A stretch of DNA of 64,000 bases from Flavobacteriales bacterium (GTDB lineage: Bacteria; Bacteroidota; Bacteroidia; Flavobacteriales_D; Crocinitomicaceae). The first letter of the stretch is position 1, and the number at the start of each line of letters is the position of its first letter. Position numbers and translations under genes: made by a program. Below are positions 1-8,817 of the stretch, one piece after another. The DNA lies in the NCBI GenBank assembly GCA_947470515.1, contig CANITF010000002.1, positions 62,001-126,000 of the forward strand. Reading direction: 5' to 3'. The notes under the pieces were generated by a model, which was given only the letters and a program-made list of their open reading frames with translations, did no database searches and was not told the DNA's origin.

Positions 1-1974
1 GCCAAATAATTTGGGGATTCCTCTTTCGTATGTTGTATAAAACGTTGGAAAACTTGATCCTAAAAGAACTTTCCTATTTGGCTCGCGCATATACTTTTGT
101 TTAGGTGTATATCTTAACGTCATTTCACCTATTAATGCTTGATATTTTTCAAATTCTGTTGGGTCAGAGTTAGGAATTGCATTGTCAAAAATATTTAAGA
201 ATTTATATCCTTCCAGACTTTTTCTTTGAGCATAAGATAGATCAACTTCACAATAAAAACCATTGAATAATTCATAATCATGATTGATTGAACCTTGTGT
301 GGTTTCAATAAAGTTTTCTCTTTTATAAATCTGAGTTATTGCATCATAACTTCTAATTACATCAAAATCATGCGATAAATCGATACTTACTCTACCAAAA
401 TGAAAGGGATCATAGAGATATCTCCAATAAGTTTGACCTTTAATATCGCTGTTTAATAATCCAATCGACATTTCAGTGTAAGAATCGAGTGTCCGTTGGT
501 CATCCCATTTTTTAAAATAATAAAAACTAGGTGCAATTCTAGGTCCTGCAATATATAGCGGTCTCGATGTTGCAGCGATAGAACTTATTGTCCATTGAGA
601 TTTTTTTGCCCTATTTCTATGATCAACTCCAAACCAAAGTACCTTCAATGCGGTTACTTTATTAAATATTAAATCAATTGAATCAGTATATTCTTTTCTG
701 TTTTGGTAATCACGAATACTGTCTTTTGCTATAATAAAAGCTTTCTCTTTTTCCGTTAATTTAATTGTTCTTGTTTGACTCCAAAAAGTTGAATCTTTAT
801 CATATGCTTCTTTTTCGGTCACAGACAATTCATTTCCGAAAAATTTATTTGAAAATCCTGAATTAAATTTGTAGTTGGAAAAATCTGCGGTCGTTTTACA
901 AGAGGATGTTTGGTCTTTGTATTTCACTCCATAATCTAATTCTTGTTTAACAAGAACACAAAGGCTGTCGCCGGGATGCTCAAAAGTTTGACGAATAGTA
1001 AAATAATCATACATCAACAAATTACCCTTGTTCATTGTCAACTCTAATTTTTGAATGAGCCAAAGAGAATCAACGACCCAGATATAGCCTTCTAAGGTTG
1101 AAGTTGAAGTGCTTCGAGGGATAATTTTTATTCGATTTATGATTTGTCCATTTTCTTCATATTGTTCTTCCAAACGATATTTATAAGATAATATTCCAGG
1201 TCCAGATATGGGTGAACTCACTGGTGATTGATGCAAATCATTTAGTTGCAATAAATTTTCAAAAAAATTAAAATTAGATTTTACTGTTGTTGTGTAATAC
1301 AAATTTTGGTCATTACCTCTTTTTTCGTATGCATTACGCACTTCTTTTACATCATTTGGTGGGGAAAAATAACGTGTGAATTGCACCTCTACAAGATTCA
1401 TACTTTCGGCAAATGCAGCTTGTTTTTTGCGCTCTTCGTCAAATGGATCTTCTATACTGTTTACATCTGTATTTTCTTTCTTATCATCTTTTTTCTTACC
1501 TTCTTTTTCTTTTTTATCAAGAGTTTCTGTTGCTTTTATGTATCCTTCAACACTATGAGGATAATTCCAAGGGTTAATTTGATCTCGTTTCTTAACAACT
1601 TTCAGCATTATTTCACGACCAGGATTTGATTTTTTAGCAGAAACTTCAATGTCTTCTAAATCTTTAACTGCGGCAGGAAACAATTGCACGTCTCGAATGA
1701 TATCTTGGTCATTAATCATCACATATGTTTCTCTTTCAAGATAACCAGTAGAGTTAATTACTAAGAAATATTCCCCAACAAAAAGTCTAAGTTCATAATA
1801 GCCTTTTGCATCAGCAACCGTTCTTAATTCAGCATTATTTTTAGCATAGACCTTGGCGAAGGGTATTGGTATGTTACGTTCATCTAAAATTGTTCCGCTC
1901 AATAATTTTTGACCAAAACTTGCAGTGCAAATAATGGAAATAAAACAAATCATTAAAAACGAACTTAACCTCAT
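1..1974 (-). CDS. DUF5686 / carboxypeptidase-regulatory-like envelope protein (3' end outside window)
   Basis: An open frame runs without a stop from an ATG at 1974 to the window edge, giving 658 codons, so the C-terminus is missing. It opens with a signal peptide (MRLSSFLMICFISIICTASFGQ). A CarboxypepD_reg-like beta-sandwich follows, with the typical GTILDERNIPIPFAKVYAK start and a GYLERETYV segment near residues 65-85. Next comes the DUF5686 pattern: ANPGREI-like 'SNPGREIMLKVVKKRDQINPWNYPHSVEGY', then a 'WVVDSLWLIQKLELTMN' strand region. A Lys/Glu-rich linker lies near residue 145. DUF5686 proteins are Bacteroidota outer-membrane proteins of unknown function, usually around 800 residues with a C-terminal barrel-like part. 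Family assignment is recognition by eye and the role is unknown. Confidence 0.8.
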   Translation of the reverse strand, partial: MRLSSFLMICFISIICTASFGQKLLSGTILDERNIPIPFAKVYAKNNAELRTVADAKGYYELRLFVGEYFLVINSTGYLERETYVMINDQDIIRDVQLFPAAVKDLEDIEVSAKKSNPGREIMLKVVKKRDQINPWNYPHSVEGYIKATETLDKKEKEGKKKDDKKENTDVNSIEDPFDEERKKQAAFAESMNLVEVQFTRYFSPPNDVKEVRNAYEKRGNDQNLYYTTTVKSNFNFFENLLQLNDLHQSPVSSPISGPGILSYKYRLEEQYEENGQIINRIKIIPRSTSTSTLEGYIWVVDSLWLIQKLELTMNKGNLLMYDYFTIRQTFEHPGDSLCVLVKQELDYGVKYKDQTSSCKTTADFSNYKFNSGFSNKFFGNELSVTEKEAYDKDSTFWSQTRTIKLTEKEKAFIIAKDSIRDYQNRKEYTDSIDLIFNKVTALKVLWFGVDHRNRAKKSQWTISSIAATSRPLYIAGPRIAPSFYYFKKWDDQRTLDSYTEMSIGLLNSDIKGQTYWRYLYDPFHFGRVSIDLSHDFDVIRSYDAITQIYKRENFIETTQGSINHDYELFNGFYCEVDLSYAQRKSLEGYKFLNIFDNAIPNSDPTEFEKYQALIGEMTLRYTPKQKYMREPNRKVLLGSSFPTFYTTYERGIPKLFG

Positions 1975-2132
1975 ATAATTATATTGGACAATTTGACCTC
2001 ATTAAAAGTTACAACAATCTCTTAAAATGAGATTTTTATCTAAGATAGAATACCTTACAGTTAGAAAGTAACGAATTGTGTTCAATATTCCATTAGTTAT
2101 ATAAACATTCTTAATCGAGGATAAATGGAATT

Positions 2133-2357
2133 TTACTTTTTATTCTTTTTTTGTTCCTCTAAATAATTTAAATGTTTTGCCATCCTTTTCATCATCCATC
2201 GTTTAACTAAAAACATTAACAATGCTGATGCAACAAAAATGTAATAAAACCCCCATTTCTTAATTCCTTCAGAATAGCTCATGTATGAGGTAATTATAAA
2301 TATAAGTATGGCTGCAGCCAACCAAAAATAGAGCATTACTTTATTATAAAAATTCAT
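2133..2357 (-). CDS. Small two-helix membrane protein, function unknown
   Basis: This 74-residue protein has two predicted membrane segments, around residues 8-26 and 37-50. A strongly basic tail ending in EEQKKNKK probably faces the cytoplasm. It lies 53 bp downstream of lptC on the same strand and could be the last gene of that operon or have its own promoter. A TAACTTTA sequence just upstream resembles a Bacteroidota -7 box. I do not recognise a family. Codon use looks like that of its neighbours, and the hydrophobic pattern makes a real gene likely. Confidence 0.6.
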   Translation of the reverse strand: MNFYNKVMLYFWLAAAILIFIITSYMSYSEGIKKWGFYYIFVASALLMFLVKRWMMKRMAKHLNYLEEQKKNKK

Positions 2358-2410
2358 GATAGTATGTTTTTAAGTATGTAAAGTTACTATGTTAAAAATT
2401 TAAATTATTA

Positions 2411-2965
2411 TCATTTGCCAAAATTGAATTTCCCATAAGGCTTTAAAAATTCGTATTCAGAAAAATCTTGTTTTGTTCGAATGCCATCACCATATAAAAC
2501 ACCTTCTGGAGAGCGAACAACTACATTCGATGTTGTATAAATTGAACTGTCTTTTTGATTCCAATATAAGGCTTCAGTTGACATGCGTTGATGTTTCTCA
2601 TGGTTCACTAACTGCACTGAATCTCGAACTAAAAAGGTTCCATTCGCATAATTAACTTCTCCATACAATGCTGTAAGTGTTGATACAATTTTCCCTTCCG
2701 CACTAAAGAAATTAACTTTTATGCCATCTTTTAACTTAATGATAGCAATTGGTTTGGAATATGTTTCAGCTAAAGAAGCAAAGATTTCGACTCTTGCAAA
2801 CCCTGAATCTGTATAAAAAACTCTGAGATTTTTTGTGACTTCATCTGGTGCTTTTGGATCGTATGTTACTTTTTGAATTGAATCCAAATCATTTACACAT
2901 GAATTAAGAATACTTAACGTCACTAGAACAAGAAATAATGGAGTGATTATATTGATTTTTTTCAT
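2411..2965 (-). CDS. lptC: LPS export ABC transporter periplasmic protein LptC
   Basis: LptC is the bitopic or lipid-anchored periplasmic component that receives lipopolysaccharide from the LptBFG transporter and passes it to LptA. The 184-residue protein starts with a lipoprotein signal ending in the lipobox LNSC (Cys23). Repeating beta-strand segments of the LptC/OstA jellyroll type follow, for example 'GEVNYANGTFLVRDSVQLVN', 'TEALYWNQKDSSIYTTSNVVV' and 'GVLYGDGIRTKQDFSEYEF'. The lipobox in place of a transmembrane anchor is usual in Bacteroidota. The ATG overlaps the stop of the preceding gene by one base (TAATG), so translation is probably coupled. It sits in the coaX - outer membrane protein - lptC arrangement common in flavobacteria. 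Confidence 0.88.
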   Translation of the reverse strand: MKKINIITPLFLVLVTLSILNSCVNDLDSIQKVTYDPKAPDEVTKNLRVFYTDSGFARVEIFASLAETYSKPIAIIKLKDGIKVNFFSAEGKIVSTLTALYGEVNYANGTFLVRDSVQLVNHEKHQRMSTEALYWNQKDSSIYTTSNVVVRSPEGVLYGDGIRTKQDFSEYEFLKPYGKFNFGK

Positions 2966-3252
2966 TATTGTGGTATTAAAACTTTAATTCCCCAACAATT
3001 TAAATTTACATTCTCCTTATTGATTGCTCTAACAAACAAATCGGCCGCTTTTTTATAATCAGGGTTTGTTGATTTTAAAATAAATGAAGCCCGCATAAAA
3101 TCATTCGTTTGATCGTAAAAATCATTATTGGAAAATGCTTTGTCGCCTAACATTTTAAAATAAATACATTTATCAGAATCTGAAGAATGTTCTTGAGAAT
3201 TACCAAATACAGAAACCGCTATAAAAAGAACAAGAAGGATTCTGATTTTCAT
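2965..3252 (-). CDS. Small exported protein of the coaX-lptC operon
   Basis: The product is about 95 residues if translation begins at the ATG at 3252 (MKIRILLVLFIAVSVFGNSQ). That ATG is chosen because it begins the signal peptide directly; a TTG at 3264 would add four residues in front of it. The mature part contains 'DFMRASFILKSTNPDYKKAADLFVRAINKENVNLNCWG', which resembles a single TPR-like helical pair. Flavobacterial coaX-lptC operons often carry a short TPR-type protein at this place, so the gene is probably the equivalent. No catalytic motif is visible. It is translationally coupled to lptC by a TAATG overlap. Confidence 0.65.
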   Translation of the reverse strand: MKIRILLVLFIAVSVFGNSQEHSSDSDKCIYFKMLGDKAFSNNDFYDQTNDFMRASFILKSTNPDYKKAADLFVRAINKENVNLNCWGIKVLIPQ

Positions 3253-3264
3253 GTTTTGACGCAA

Positions 3265-4602
3265 TTAATCTAATTTACGTTTACGGAACCATCTTTCAAA
3301 ATTGGCAGGTGCCAATACAATTCCTAGATTAATTCCAATATATTTTTCATTTAATGACCCAGTTGCACTTGTTTCTCTTTTCCCTGCTGAAAAACCAATG
3401 TTTATACTAGATAATGATTGCTGAGCTAAAATTGGTATCCCAAATCCAAGTGTTGCCCCCATATCAGAAAGCTGCTGACCTCCATAACTATATGGTAATT
3501 TATACTGATAAAACCCAGCTCTATATCTAACAGTGCTTAAAAATGAAGCATTTGCTGATTTCTCTAAAAAATTACGTTCCGGCGTATATTGAATTCCAAC
3601 GGTAAATTTATTGGTTGCTAATAAATTATTAGAAGTGGCAAAACTATTGGTGAATTTTGTCCAATCAGTCGCAGAGTAATTCAGGTGCACTCCAATTTCA
3701 GAATTTCTAGTTGAATTCTTTCTAGTAATATCCTTAAACCAGAAATTATAATTCAATCCTAAAGTTACTGTTGTGGGTAAATATATCTCTCCGCTTTGAT
3801 CTACAGAAGCATTTAACGTGTCATATTGTAACGGGTTTCCTACTGATCCAAAAAACAAATATTCATCTTTCGTAATTTTAATGTTTTGTCCAGGGTCAAC
3901 TGTTGCGGCTATGGTTAGATGATGAACTTTGCGAATTGTCTGGCGAAAATACAATCCTAAATCATAATAAAATGCATTTACTCTTATTGCTTTCCAATCT
4001 ACACCTCCCAAAAGTCCGTCACCTATTAATTGACTTCTTCTTTCATTTGTTGAAGCGCCAAATAGGTAACTTAAATTAGCACCAACTGAAAGTGTTGTAG
4101 TTCTTATCTTAATCAGATTAGAACTTAACCCAAGGAAAACCTGATTTGCCCCACCATTTCCTAAATAAGTATAGTGTATAGAATCTGTTCCTACCGCAAT
4201 TGTTTCTGACATGTTATATCCTTTGCGTGCAAAAGGTTTTAATCCAAAAGCCAATCCAAAATGTTTCTTTATCGTAAATGCCATTGCAAAATGATCAACA
4301 ATTGTATTTCCTTTAAACTCATTTACATTGTTTTGCTCAAGAAAAGATAACCGTGAATTAATACCAAACGAAAAAAGTGGCTGGCCATCTCCTAAAGTGT
4401 TATAGGTTGCTGGATTGAAATAATTAAGAACGGTTGAATCAAAATAAGTAATATTAGATAAGCCTAGACCGGTAAAAGTTGCGTTTTCAAAAGCTCCTCT
4501 TTCTCCTAAACCATAAGAACTATAGGGCGAATTAATTGTTGTTTGAGCATAAAGCTGAGTAACAAATACTATTGAAACAAAAATGATAATTTTAATGCGC
4601 AT
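3265..4602 (-). CDS. Outer-membrane beta-barrel protein (FadL/PorV-like)
   Basis: This 445-residue protein has a clear signal peptide (cleavage after QLYAQ) followed by the 'NSPYSSYGLGERG' opening. That opening is characteristic of a Bacteroidota outer-membrane protein family found next to coaX. The rest alternates hydrophobic and polar residues with many aromatic strand ends, as expected for a beta-barrel. The N-terminal 'NPATYNTLGDGQPLFSFGINSRLS' segment recalls FadL/PorV-type transport barrels. The start overlaps the end of coaX by 11 bp, so the two are co-transcribed. The substrate is unknown. A role in envelope biogenesis is suggested only by the neighbouring lptC. Confidence 0.8.
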   Translation of the reverse strand: MRIKIIIFVSIVFVTQLYAQTTINSPYSSYGLGERGAFENATFTGLGLSNITYFDSTVLNYFNPATYNTLGDGQPLFSFGINSRLSFLEQNNVNEFKGNTIVDHFAMAFTIKKHFGLAFGLKPFARKGYNMSETIAVGTDSIHYTYLGNGGANQVFLGLSSNLIKIRTTTLSVGANLSYLFGASTNERRSQLIGDGLLGGVDWKAIRVNAFYYDLGLYFRQTIRKVHHLTIAATVDPGQNIKITKDEYLFFGSVGNPLQYDTLNASVDQSGEIYLPTTVTLGLNYNFWFKDITRKNSTRNSEIGVHLNYSATDWTKFTNSFATSNNLLATNKFTVGIQYTPERNFLEKSANASFLSTVRYRAGFYQYKLPYSYGGQQLSDMGATLGFGIPILAQQSLSSINIGFSAGKRETSATGSLNEKYIGINLGIVLAPANFERWFRKRKLD

Positions 4603-5326
4603 TGAATAAATATATTTGGTACAAGCCTTTTAAGGTCAAATTTTCGTCTACAAAGATGTTATTTTTATCAGGGAAATCAAAGTAATGAATGTCTCCACCT
4701 GTCATAAAAAACGTTAAGTCCATAAATTCCTCTGAATAACGTCTTATTAATTGATTTATTTCTGACTGAATTCCATTAATCACTCCAGAATGAATACTAC
4801 TCAATGTTGTATTGCCAATTAATGGTGTAACACTTTTTTCATTTATCACCGGAAGGTTTGACGTATAATCGTTTAAAGATTTGTACCTCAATTGAATACC
4901 GGGAGATATAGATCCTCCGAGATATTCATTTTCAGAATTGACAAAATCAAATTTCAAGCATGTTCCAAGATCGATACTTACAACATTTTTGTTTGGCCGT
5001 AAAAATGCAATTGCTACCGCGTTGCAAATTCTGTCAATTCCAAGCGTTTTCGGAGTAGAATAATTTAATTTTATGGGAAGTGGAATTTCATTATTCACAC
5101 TAATATACTGGGAAAACAACATTTCTAATCGTTTTGTAGCTTCGACTGAAAGGACAGAAGACAAAATGCATGGAATAGTTTGATAGTTTTTCAACCACAG
5201 TTCTATTCCGGATATATCATTCACTTCAAACCGTTGTATTTCAACAATTTCAACCTTAAAAAATACTGCAATTTTAACTGAAGTATTTCCTGCATCTACG
5301 ACTAATACTTTGTCTTGATTCATCAT
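4592..5326 (-). CDS. coaX: Type III pantothenate kinase
   Basis: CoaX phosphorylates pantothenate, the first step of coenzyme A synthesis, in the cytoplasm. The 244-residue length is typical. The ASKHA-fold phosphate-1 motif DAGNTSVK is at residues 11-18, 'TLGIDRICNAVA' is near residue 95, 'SIDLGTCLKFDFV' (phosphate-2) near 118 and 'GGSISPGIQLRYKSLNDYT' near 138. Two adjacent ATG codons (MMNQ) make the exact start uncertain by one residue. A TATATTTG box at 5339-5332 on the minus strand lies only a few bases before the ATG, so the transcript may have almost no leader. It is the first gene of the operon running to lptC. Confidence 0.93.
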   Translation of the reverse strand: MMNQDKVLVVDAGNTSVKIAVFFKVEIVEIQRFEVNDISGIELWLKNYQTIPCILSSVLSVEATKRLEMLFSQYISVNNEIPLPIKLNYSTPKTLGIDRICNAVAIAFLRPNKNVVSIDLGTCLKFDFVNSENEYLGGSISPGIQLRYKSLNDYTSNLPVINEKSVTPLIGNTTLSSIHSGVINGIQSEINQLIRRYSEEFMDLTFFMTGGDIHYFDFPDKNNIFVDENLTLKGLYQIYLFNAH

Positions 5327-5373
5327 CAGTACAAATATAATCCAAGAAATCGAAAAAAAATTCTCTTGCTTGC

Positions 5374-5403
5374 TTTGGGGTTAAAATTAAGTTGCTATCT
5401 TTG
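5374..5403 (+). promoter_or_regulatory. Bacteroidota-type promoter of tRNA-Phe
   Basis: A TTTG at 5374-5377 is followed after 18 bases by TATCTTTG at 5396-5403. This fits the known Bacteroidota sigma-A consensus TTTG-N19-TAnnTTTG with one base less in the spacer. The -7 box ends 18 bases before the first tRNA base, leaving room for a short 5' leader. No other gene on this strand is nearby. Confidence 0.8.
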
Positions 5404-5421
5404 CCCCCACAATTACGGTTA

Positions 5422-5494
5422 GGTGATGTAGCTCAGTCGGTAGAGCAAAGGACTGAAAATCCTTGTGTCGGCGGTTCGATTCCGTCCATCACCA
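5422..5494 (+). tRNA. tRNA-Phe (anticodon GAA)
   Basis: A full cloverleaf can be drawn. The acceptor stem GGTGATG pairs with CATCACC, and the D stem GCTC pairs with GAGC. The anticodon stem AAGGA pairs with TCCTT around the loop CTGAAAA, which carries GAA at 5455-5457. The variable loop is GTGTC. The T stem GGCGG pairs with CCGTC around TTCGATT. The discriminator is A at 5494. The next bases are CGA rather than CCA, so the CCA end is presumably added after transcription, as is common in Bacteroidota. Confidence 0.97.
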
Positions 5495-5499
5495 CGAGT

Positions 5500-5529
5500 A
5501 AAAAAGCGAGCAGAAATGTTCGCTTTTTT
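5500..5529 (+). terminator. Intrinsic terminator after tRNA-Phe
   Basis: AAAAAAGCGA at 5500-5509 and TCGCTTTTTT at 5520-5529 can form a 10-bp stem with a 10-nt loop, followed by a T-rich run. It begins six bases after the tRNA end. The stem is weak in GC, but its position and the T tract fit a terminator. Confidence 0.75.
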
Positions 5530-5662
5530 TGGTTTTGTATAAATACTAATTTTGTTTTTTTTCTTGTTTGAATAAATGTAATTTAAAGAATTATTCCTCG
5601 TTTCTAAATAAGAAAACACCATTGATAATATCAATCAGGGCTTTCTTTTATATATTAAACAA

Positions 5663-7105
5663 TTAATACTTCACAAACACATTCTTTGGTTCTGTAAAGA
5701 AACGCAATGCTTCTAACCCACCTTCTCGACCAACACCAGAAGATTTCACTCCGCCAAATGGAGTTCGTAAATCACGTACTAACCATGAGTTGATCCAAAC
5801 AATGCCCGATTCGATTTTATCCGCCATGCGATGCGCTCGTTTCAAATCACTTGTCCATAATGTTGCAGCCAATCCATATTGGGTTGAATTTGCCATCATT
5901 AGCACTTCTTCCTCTGTGTCAAAAGGTGTAATTGTAACAACAGGACCAAAGATTTCTTCTTGATTTGTTCGACAATCGTATGCTAATCCTTCAATGACAG
6001 TTGGACGCAAATAATATCCATTTTCATAAGGAGCATCCAAAATAACGCGTTCGCCTCCAGTTAGAACAGTGCCACCTTCAGTTTTTGCCAATTCTACAAA
6101 GGATAAAACTTTTTCCATGTGAGACTGAGAAACAACTGCACCTAATTTTGCTTTTGGGTCTTCAGGATTGGAAACAATTGTTTTTGACACTTTATCGACA
6201 AATGCTGTTTTGAATTTATCATAGATTGTGCGTTCAATAAAAATTCGTGAACCACAGAGACATATTTGACCTTGATTCGCAAAAGAAGAACGCAAAGTAG
6301 TACTCAACATATCGTCAAAATCACAATCCGCAAAAATGATATTTGGATTCTTCCCTCCTAATTCTAAGGAAAGTTTTTTAAACATTGGAGCAGCTGTTTT
6401 GGCAATATATTCTCCAGTTTTTGTCCCACCCGTAAATGAAATAGCTTTAATTTTTGGATGTTTTACAATTGCATCGCCAACACTTCCTCCTAAACCATGC
6501 AAGATATTTAAAACCCCGTCAGGCATTCCAGCATCTTTTGCAACTTGACCAAGTAAATATGCTGTATAAGGAGTTATTTCTGAAGGCTTTGCAACTACAC
6601 AATTTCCAGCTGCTAGAGCAGGAGCAATTTTCCAAGAAAAGAGATACAAGGGTAAATTCCAAGGTGAAATACAACCTACAATTCCAATAGGTTTGCGAAT
6701 GGTATAATTTACACCAACACCTTCCATATAATGCGATTCAGATGCAAAATGAATGATCCCAGTAGCAAAAAAATGAAAGTTCGAAACTGCACGCGGAATA
6801 TCAACATGAGCAGCTAAAGTAAGTGGCTTACCATTGTCCTTCGATTCAGCAGCCACAAATTCGTCCATCCTTTTTTCAATTCCTTCAGAAAGACGTACAA
6901 GAATTTCACTTCTTTCTTCAACACTCATTCCAGACCAAATGGGAAACGCTTTTTCTGCCGCTTGCACTGCCATTTCAACATCTCTTTCATCTGAATTTGG
7001 AATCAAACTATATACTTTGCCAGTTGCTGGTTCGTAATTGTCAATATAGTGGCCACCAATTGGTTCGCAATATTTTCCGTTGATGAAATTCTGAAGTTTT
7101 TCCAT
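5663..7105 (-). CDS. NAD-dependent aldehyde dehydrogenase, ALDH8 / 2-aminomuconic semialdehyde dehydrogenase type
   Basis: This is a full-length 480-residue ALDH superfamily enzyme. The NAD-binding segment 'PWNLPLYLFSWKIAPALAAGNCVVAKPSE' lies near residue 149, the catalytic glutamate is in 'LELGGKNP', and the catalytic cysteine is in 'NQGQICLCGSR'. The C-terminal 'VRDLRTPFGGVKSSGVGREGG' matches the ALDH8/hydroxymuconic-semialdehyde branch. In Bacteroidota that branch usually oxidises 2-aminomuconate-6-semialdehyde in tryptophan (kynurenine) breakdown. The other kynurenine genes are not beside it, although a RidA protein of the 2-aminomuconate deaminase type lies at 16.4 kb. The exact substrate is inferred. 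The gene is monocistronic and divergent from the histidine kinase. Confidence 0.85.
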   Translation of the reverse strand: MEKLQNFINGKYCEPIGGHYIDNYEPATGKVYSLIPNSDERDVEMAVQAAEKAFPIWSGMSVEERSEILVRLSEGIEKRMDEFVAAESKDNGKPLTLAAHVDIPRAVSNFHFFATGIIHFASESHYMEGVGVNYTIRKPIGIVGCISPWNLPLYLFSWKIAPALAAGNCVVAKPSEITPYTAYLLGQVAKDAGMPDGVLNILHGLGGSVGDAIVKHPKIKAISFTGGTKTGEYIAKTAAPMFKKLSLELGGKNPNIIFADCDFDDMLSTTLRSSFANQGQICLCGSRIFIERTIYDKFKTAFVDKVSKTIVSNPEDPKAKLGAVVSQSHMEKVLSFVELAKTEGGTVLTGGERVILDAPYENGYYLRPTVIEGLAYDCRTNQEEIFGPVVTITPFDTEEEVLMMANSTQYGLAATLWTSDLKRAHRMADKIESGIVWINSWLVRDLRTPFGGVKSSGVGREGGLEALRFFTEPKNVFVKY

Positions 7106-7238
7106 TTTTTACTTTTTGCTTCACGAATTTACATTGATTTTTATTCAAAACGAGTGTATTCCACGTTTAAAAACGTTAATTGAACTAAAATAAGTTGACA
7201 AATAGTAAAATATTATCCATGCATAGAGAATTTCTCTT

Positions 7239-7275
7239 TTTCCCATTTTTGGAATACAACCCCAAAAATGGGAAA
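7239..7275. promoter_or_regulatory. Long inverted repeat upstream of the histidine kinase gene
   Basis: Two perfect 14-base arms lie 9 bases apart, about 80 bases before the likely kinase start: TTTCCCATTTTTGG at 7239-7252 and CCAAAAATGGGAAA at 7262-7275. No T tract follows, so a simple terminator is unlikely. The symmetry and position suggest an operator or an RNA hairpin in the leader. It could bind the cognate LuxR-type regulator, which is not in this window. Function is inference. Confidence 0.6.
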
Positions 7276-7353
7276 CAAACCAAACAACAGATAATTCAAA
7301 ATATTGATTATCACACGTTTATATATATAGCACTGTTTTTGAGTAATAAAAAT

Positions 7354-8772
7354 ATGTTTTCTAACCATCAAGCTGAATCCGCCAATAATCTATCAGATGA
7401 CATATTCTATTTGAATAAGGTTATTAGGCATCCTGATTCTGATGATTCATTTAAAAAACTCGACACGTATTTTGGAGATTTAAAAAGTGGAATTATTGTC
7501 GTTAATAGCGAACTTAAAATAATTTATTTTAATTCAACCACAAAATTACTTTTTACAGAGGGGAAAGAAATTAACGCTGAAAAAATGCCAATTTTAGAGG
7601 CGATAAAACATCTTTTAGAGGATAAATCAAAACTTCTTCTTTACGAAAGCTTACTAAATAAAAAGCAATTAAAATTAGACACTGGATTAAATTTAAAAAG
7701 CATTCAGCAACTGCACGTCAATCCAATTGGCGAAGATGGTTTCATTTTCAAATTTATTCTAGACGAACTTTTCACCGTTTCAGCATCTAATTTATTTAAA
7801 TATTTTCCTGAATTACCTGTTTCTTATTTTGGGTTTGATTTATTAGCAGGAAAAAGAATTTCAATTCGATTTGTTTCTGATAATTTTGATAAAGTATTTC
7901 CTTTTTTAGACCAGAAAAATGTTCTCGAAAACGAAAATTATTTTCTTTCGCATATCGCTCATGAAGATTTGCCAAAATTCGTTTCCAAATTACAACACCT
8001 AAAGCGGGGTAAAAATTCATTCACGTTTGAATTTAGAATGAATATTAACGAAACAGAACATCGCTGGTTCAAATTAATTGCAGGACGTTTTCATGAGAAA
8101 ACAGAAAAGAATTTTTGGCTTGCCTATTTAGAAGATATTCACGAAAAGAAAACAATCTTACTTGAACGAGAAAAGCTAGTATATGAAACGTTGGATGAAG
8201 AGCAATCGCGTTTCGCAATGGAACTGCACGACGGATTAGGTCAAAATCTAGTTGGTGTGAATCTTTACTTAAGTATGGTAAATGAAGATTCAGAAAGTGA
8301 AAATAACATTGCAGTTTGTAAACAACTGATTCAAGATAGTATTCTTCAAATGAAATCCATTTGTTATAATCTTACACCACCTGAATTAGACAAAGGTTTA
8401 CTTTATGCGCTTGATGTTTATTTTGGTAAGCAAAATGAGCTCTCAAAATCGATTGAGTTCAATTTTATCGCTAAGCAAGTTCCAATGAATCATTTAGATT
8501 TAAAAAGTAAATATAATATCTTTAGAATTGTACAAGAATTTGTTACAAATTCAATTAAATATGCAAACTGTAGTCAAATTGATTGCAACATTTACAGCAA
8601 AGAAAATACAATCTATCTTGAAATTAAAGACAACGGAATTGGCTTTGATTTAGAAAGTGTAAAGAAAGGAATGGGTCTGAAAAATATGCACAAACGTGCT
8701 TTCTTATGTGGTGCAAAACTTGAGCTTGAAACTTCTATAGAGCAGGGGACTAAACTAGCAGTACTTTTTTAA
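7354..8772 (+). CDS. Soluble PAS-domain sensor histidine kinase (HisKA_3 type)
   Basis: The 472-residue protein lacks transmembrane segments and is probably cytoplasmic. A first PAS domain ('SGIIVVNSELKIIYFNSTTKLLF') occupies about residues 30-110. A second PAS/PAC domain ending in 'EHRWFKLIAGRFHEKTEKNFWLAYLEDIHEKK' spans about 150-265. The HisKA_3 phosphoacceptor is His292 in ELHDGLGQNL. The HATPase_c domain has its N box 'VQEFVTNSIKYA' near 395, DNGIGFD near 425 and GMGLKNM. Kinases of this NarX/DesK-like class pair with LuxR-type response regulators, and none is adjacent, so this is an orphan. The ATG at 7354 is preferred over a TTG at 7195. The longer start would place the 14-bp inverted repeat inside the coding region. 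Confidence 0.85.
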   Translation: MFSNHQAESANNLSDDIFYLNKVIRHPDSDDSFKKLDTYFGDLKSGIIVVNSELKIIYFNSTTKLLFTEGKEINAEKMPILEAIKHLLEDKSKLLLYESLLNKKQLKLDTGLNLKSIQQLHVNPIGEDGFIFKFILDELFTVSASNLFKYFPELPVSYFGFDLLAGKRISIRFVSDNFDKVFPFLDQKNVLENENYFLSHIAHEDLPKFVSKLQHLKRGKNSFTFEFRMNINETEHRWFKLIAGRFHEKTEKNFWLAYLEDIHEKKTILLEREKLVYETLDEEQSRFAMELHDGLGQNLVGVNLYLSMVNEDSESENNIAVCKQLIQDSILQMKSICYNLTPPELDKGLLYALDVYFGKQNELSKSIEFNFIAKQVPMNHLDLKSKYNIFRIVQEFVTNSIKYANCSQIDCNIYSKENTIYLEIKDNGIGFDLESVKKGMGLKNMHKRAFLCGAKLELETSIEQGTKLAVLF

Positions 8773-8817
8773 AGTGGATTAAAAATCACCTTCCTTCAAA
8801 ATTACTTTTTTATAACG

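Noticed and set aside
1306-1629. A 107-codon plus-strand hydrophobic frame
   Set aside because: It is antisense to the DUF5686-like coding sequence, whose signal peptide and domain order are clear, and its Phe/Ile-rich composition is an artefact of AT-rich antisense DNA.
5419-5634. A 71-codon minus-strand reading frame containing GDGRNRTADTRIFSPLLYRLSY
   Set aside because: It is the reverse of the tRNA-Phe gene. This peptide is a well-known false prediction from tRNA genes.
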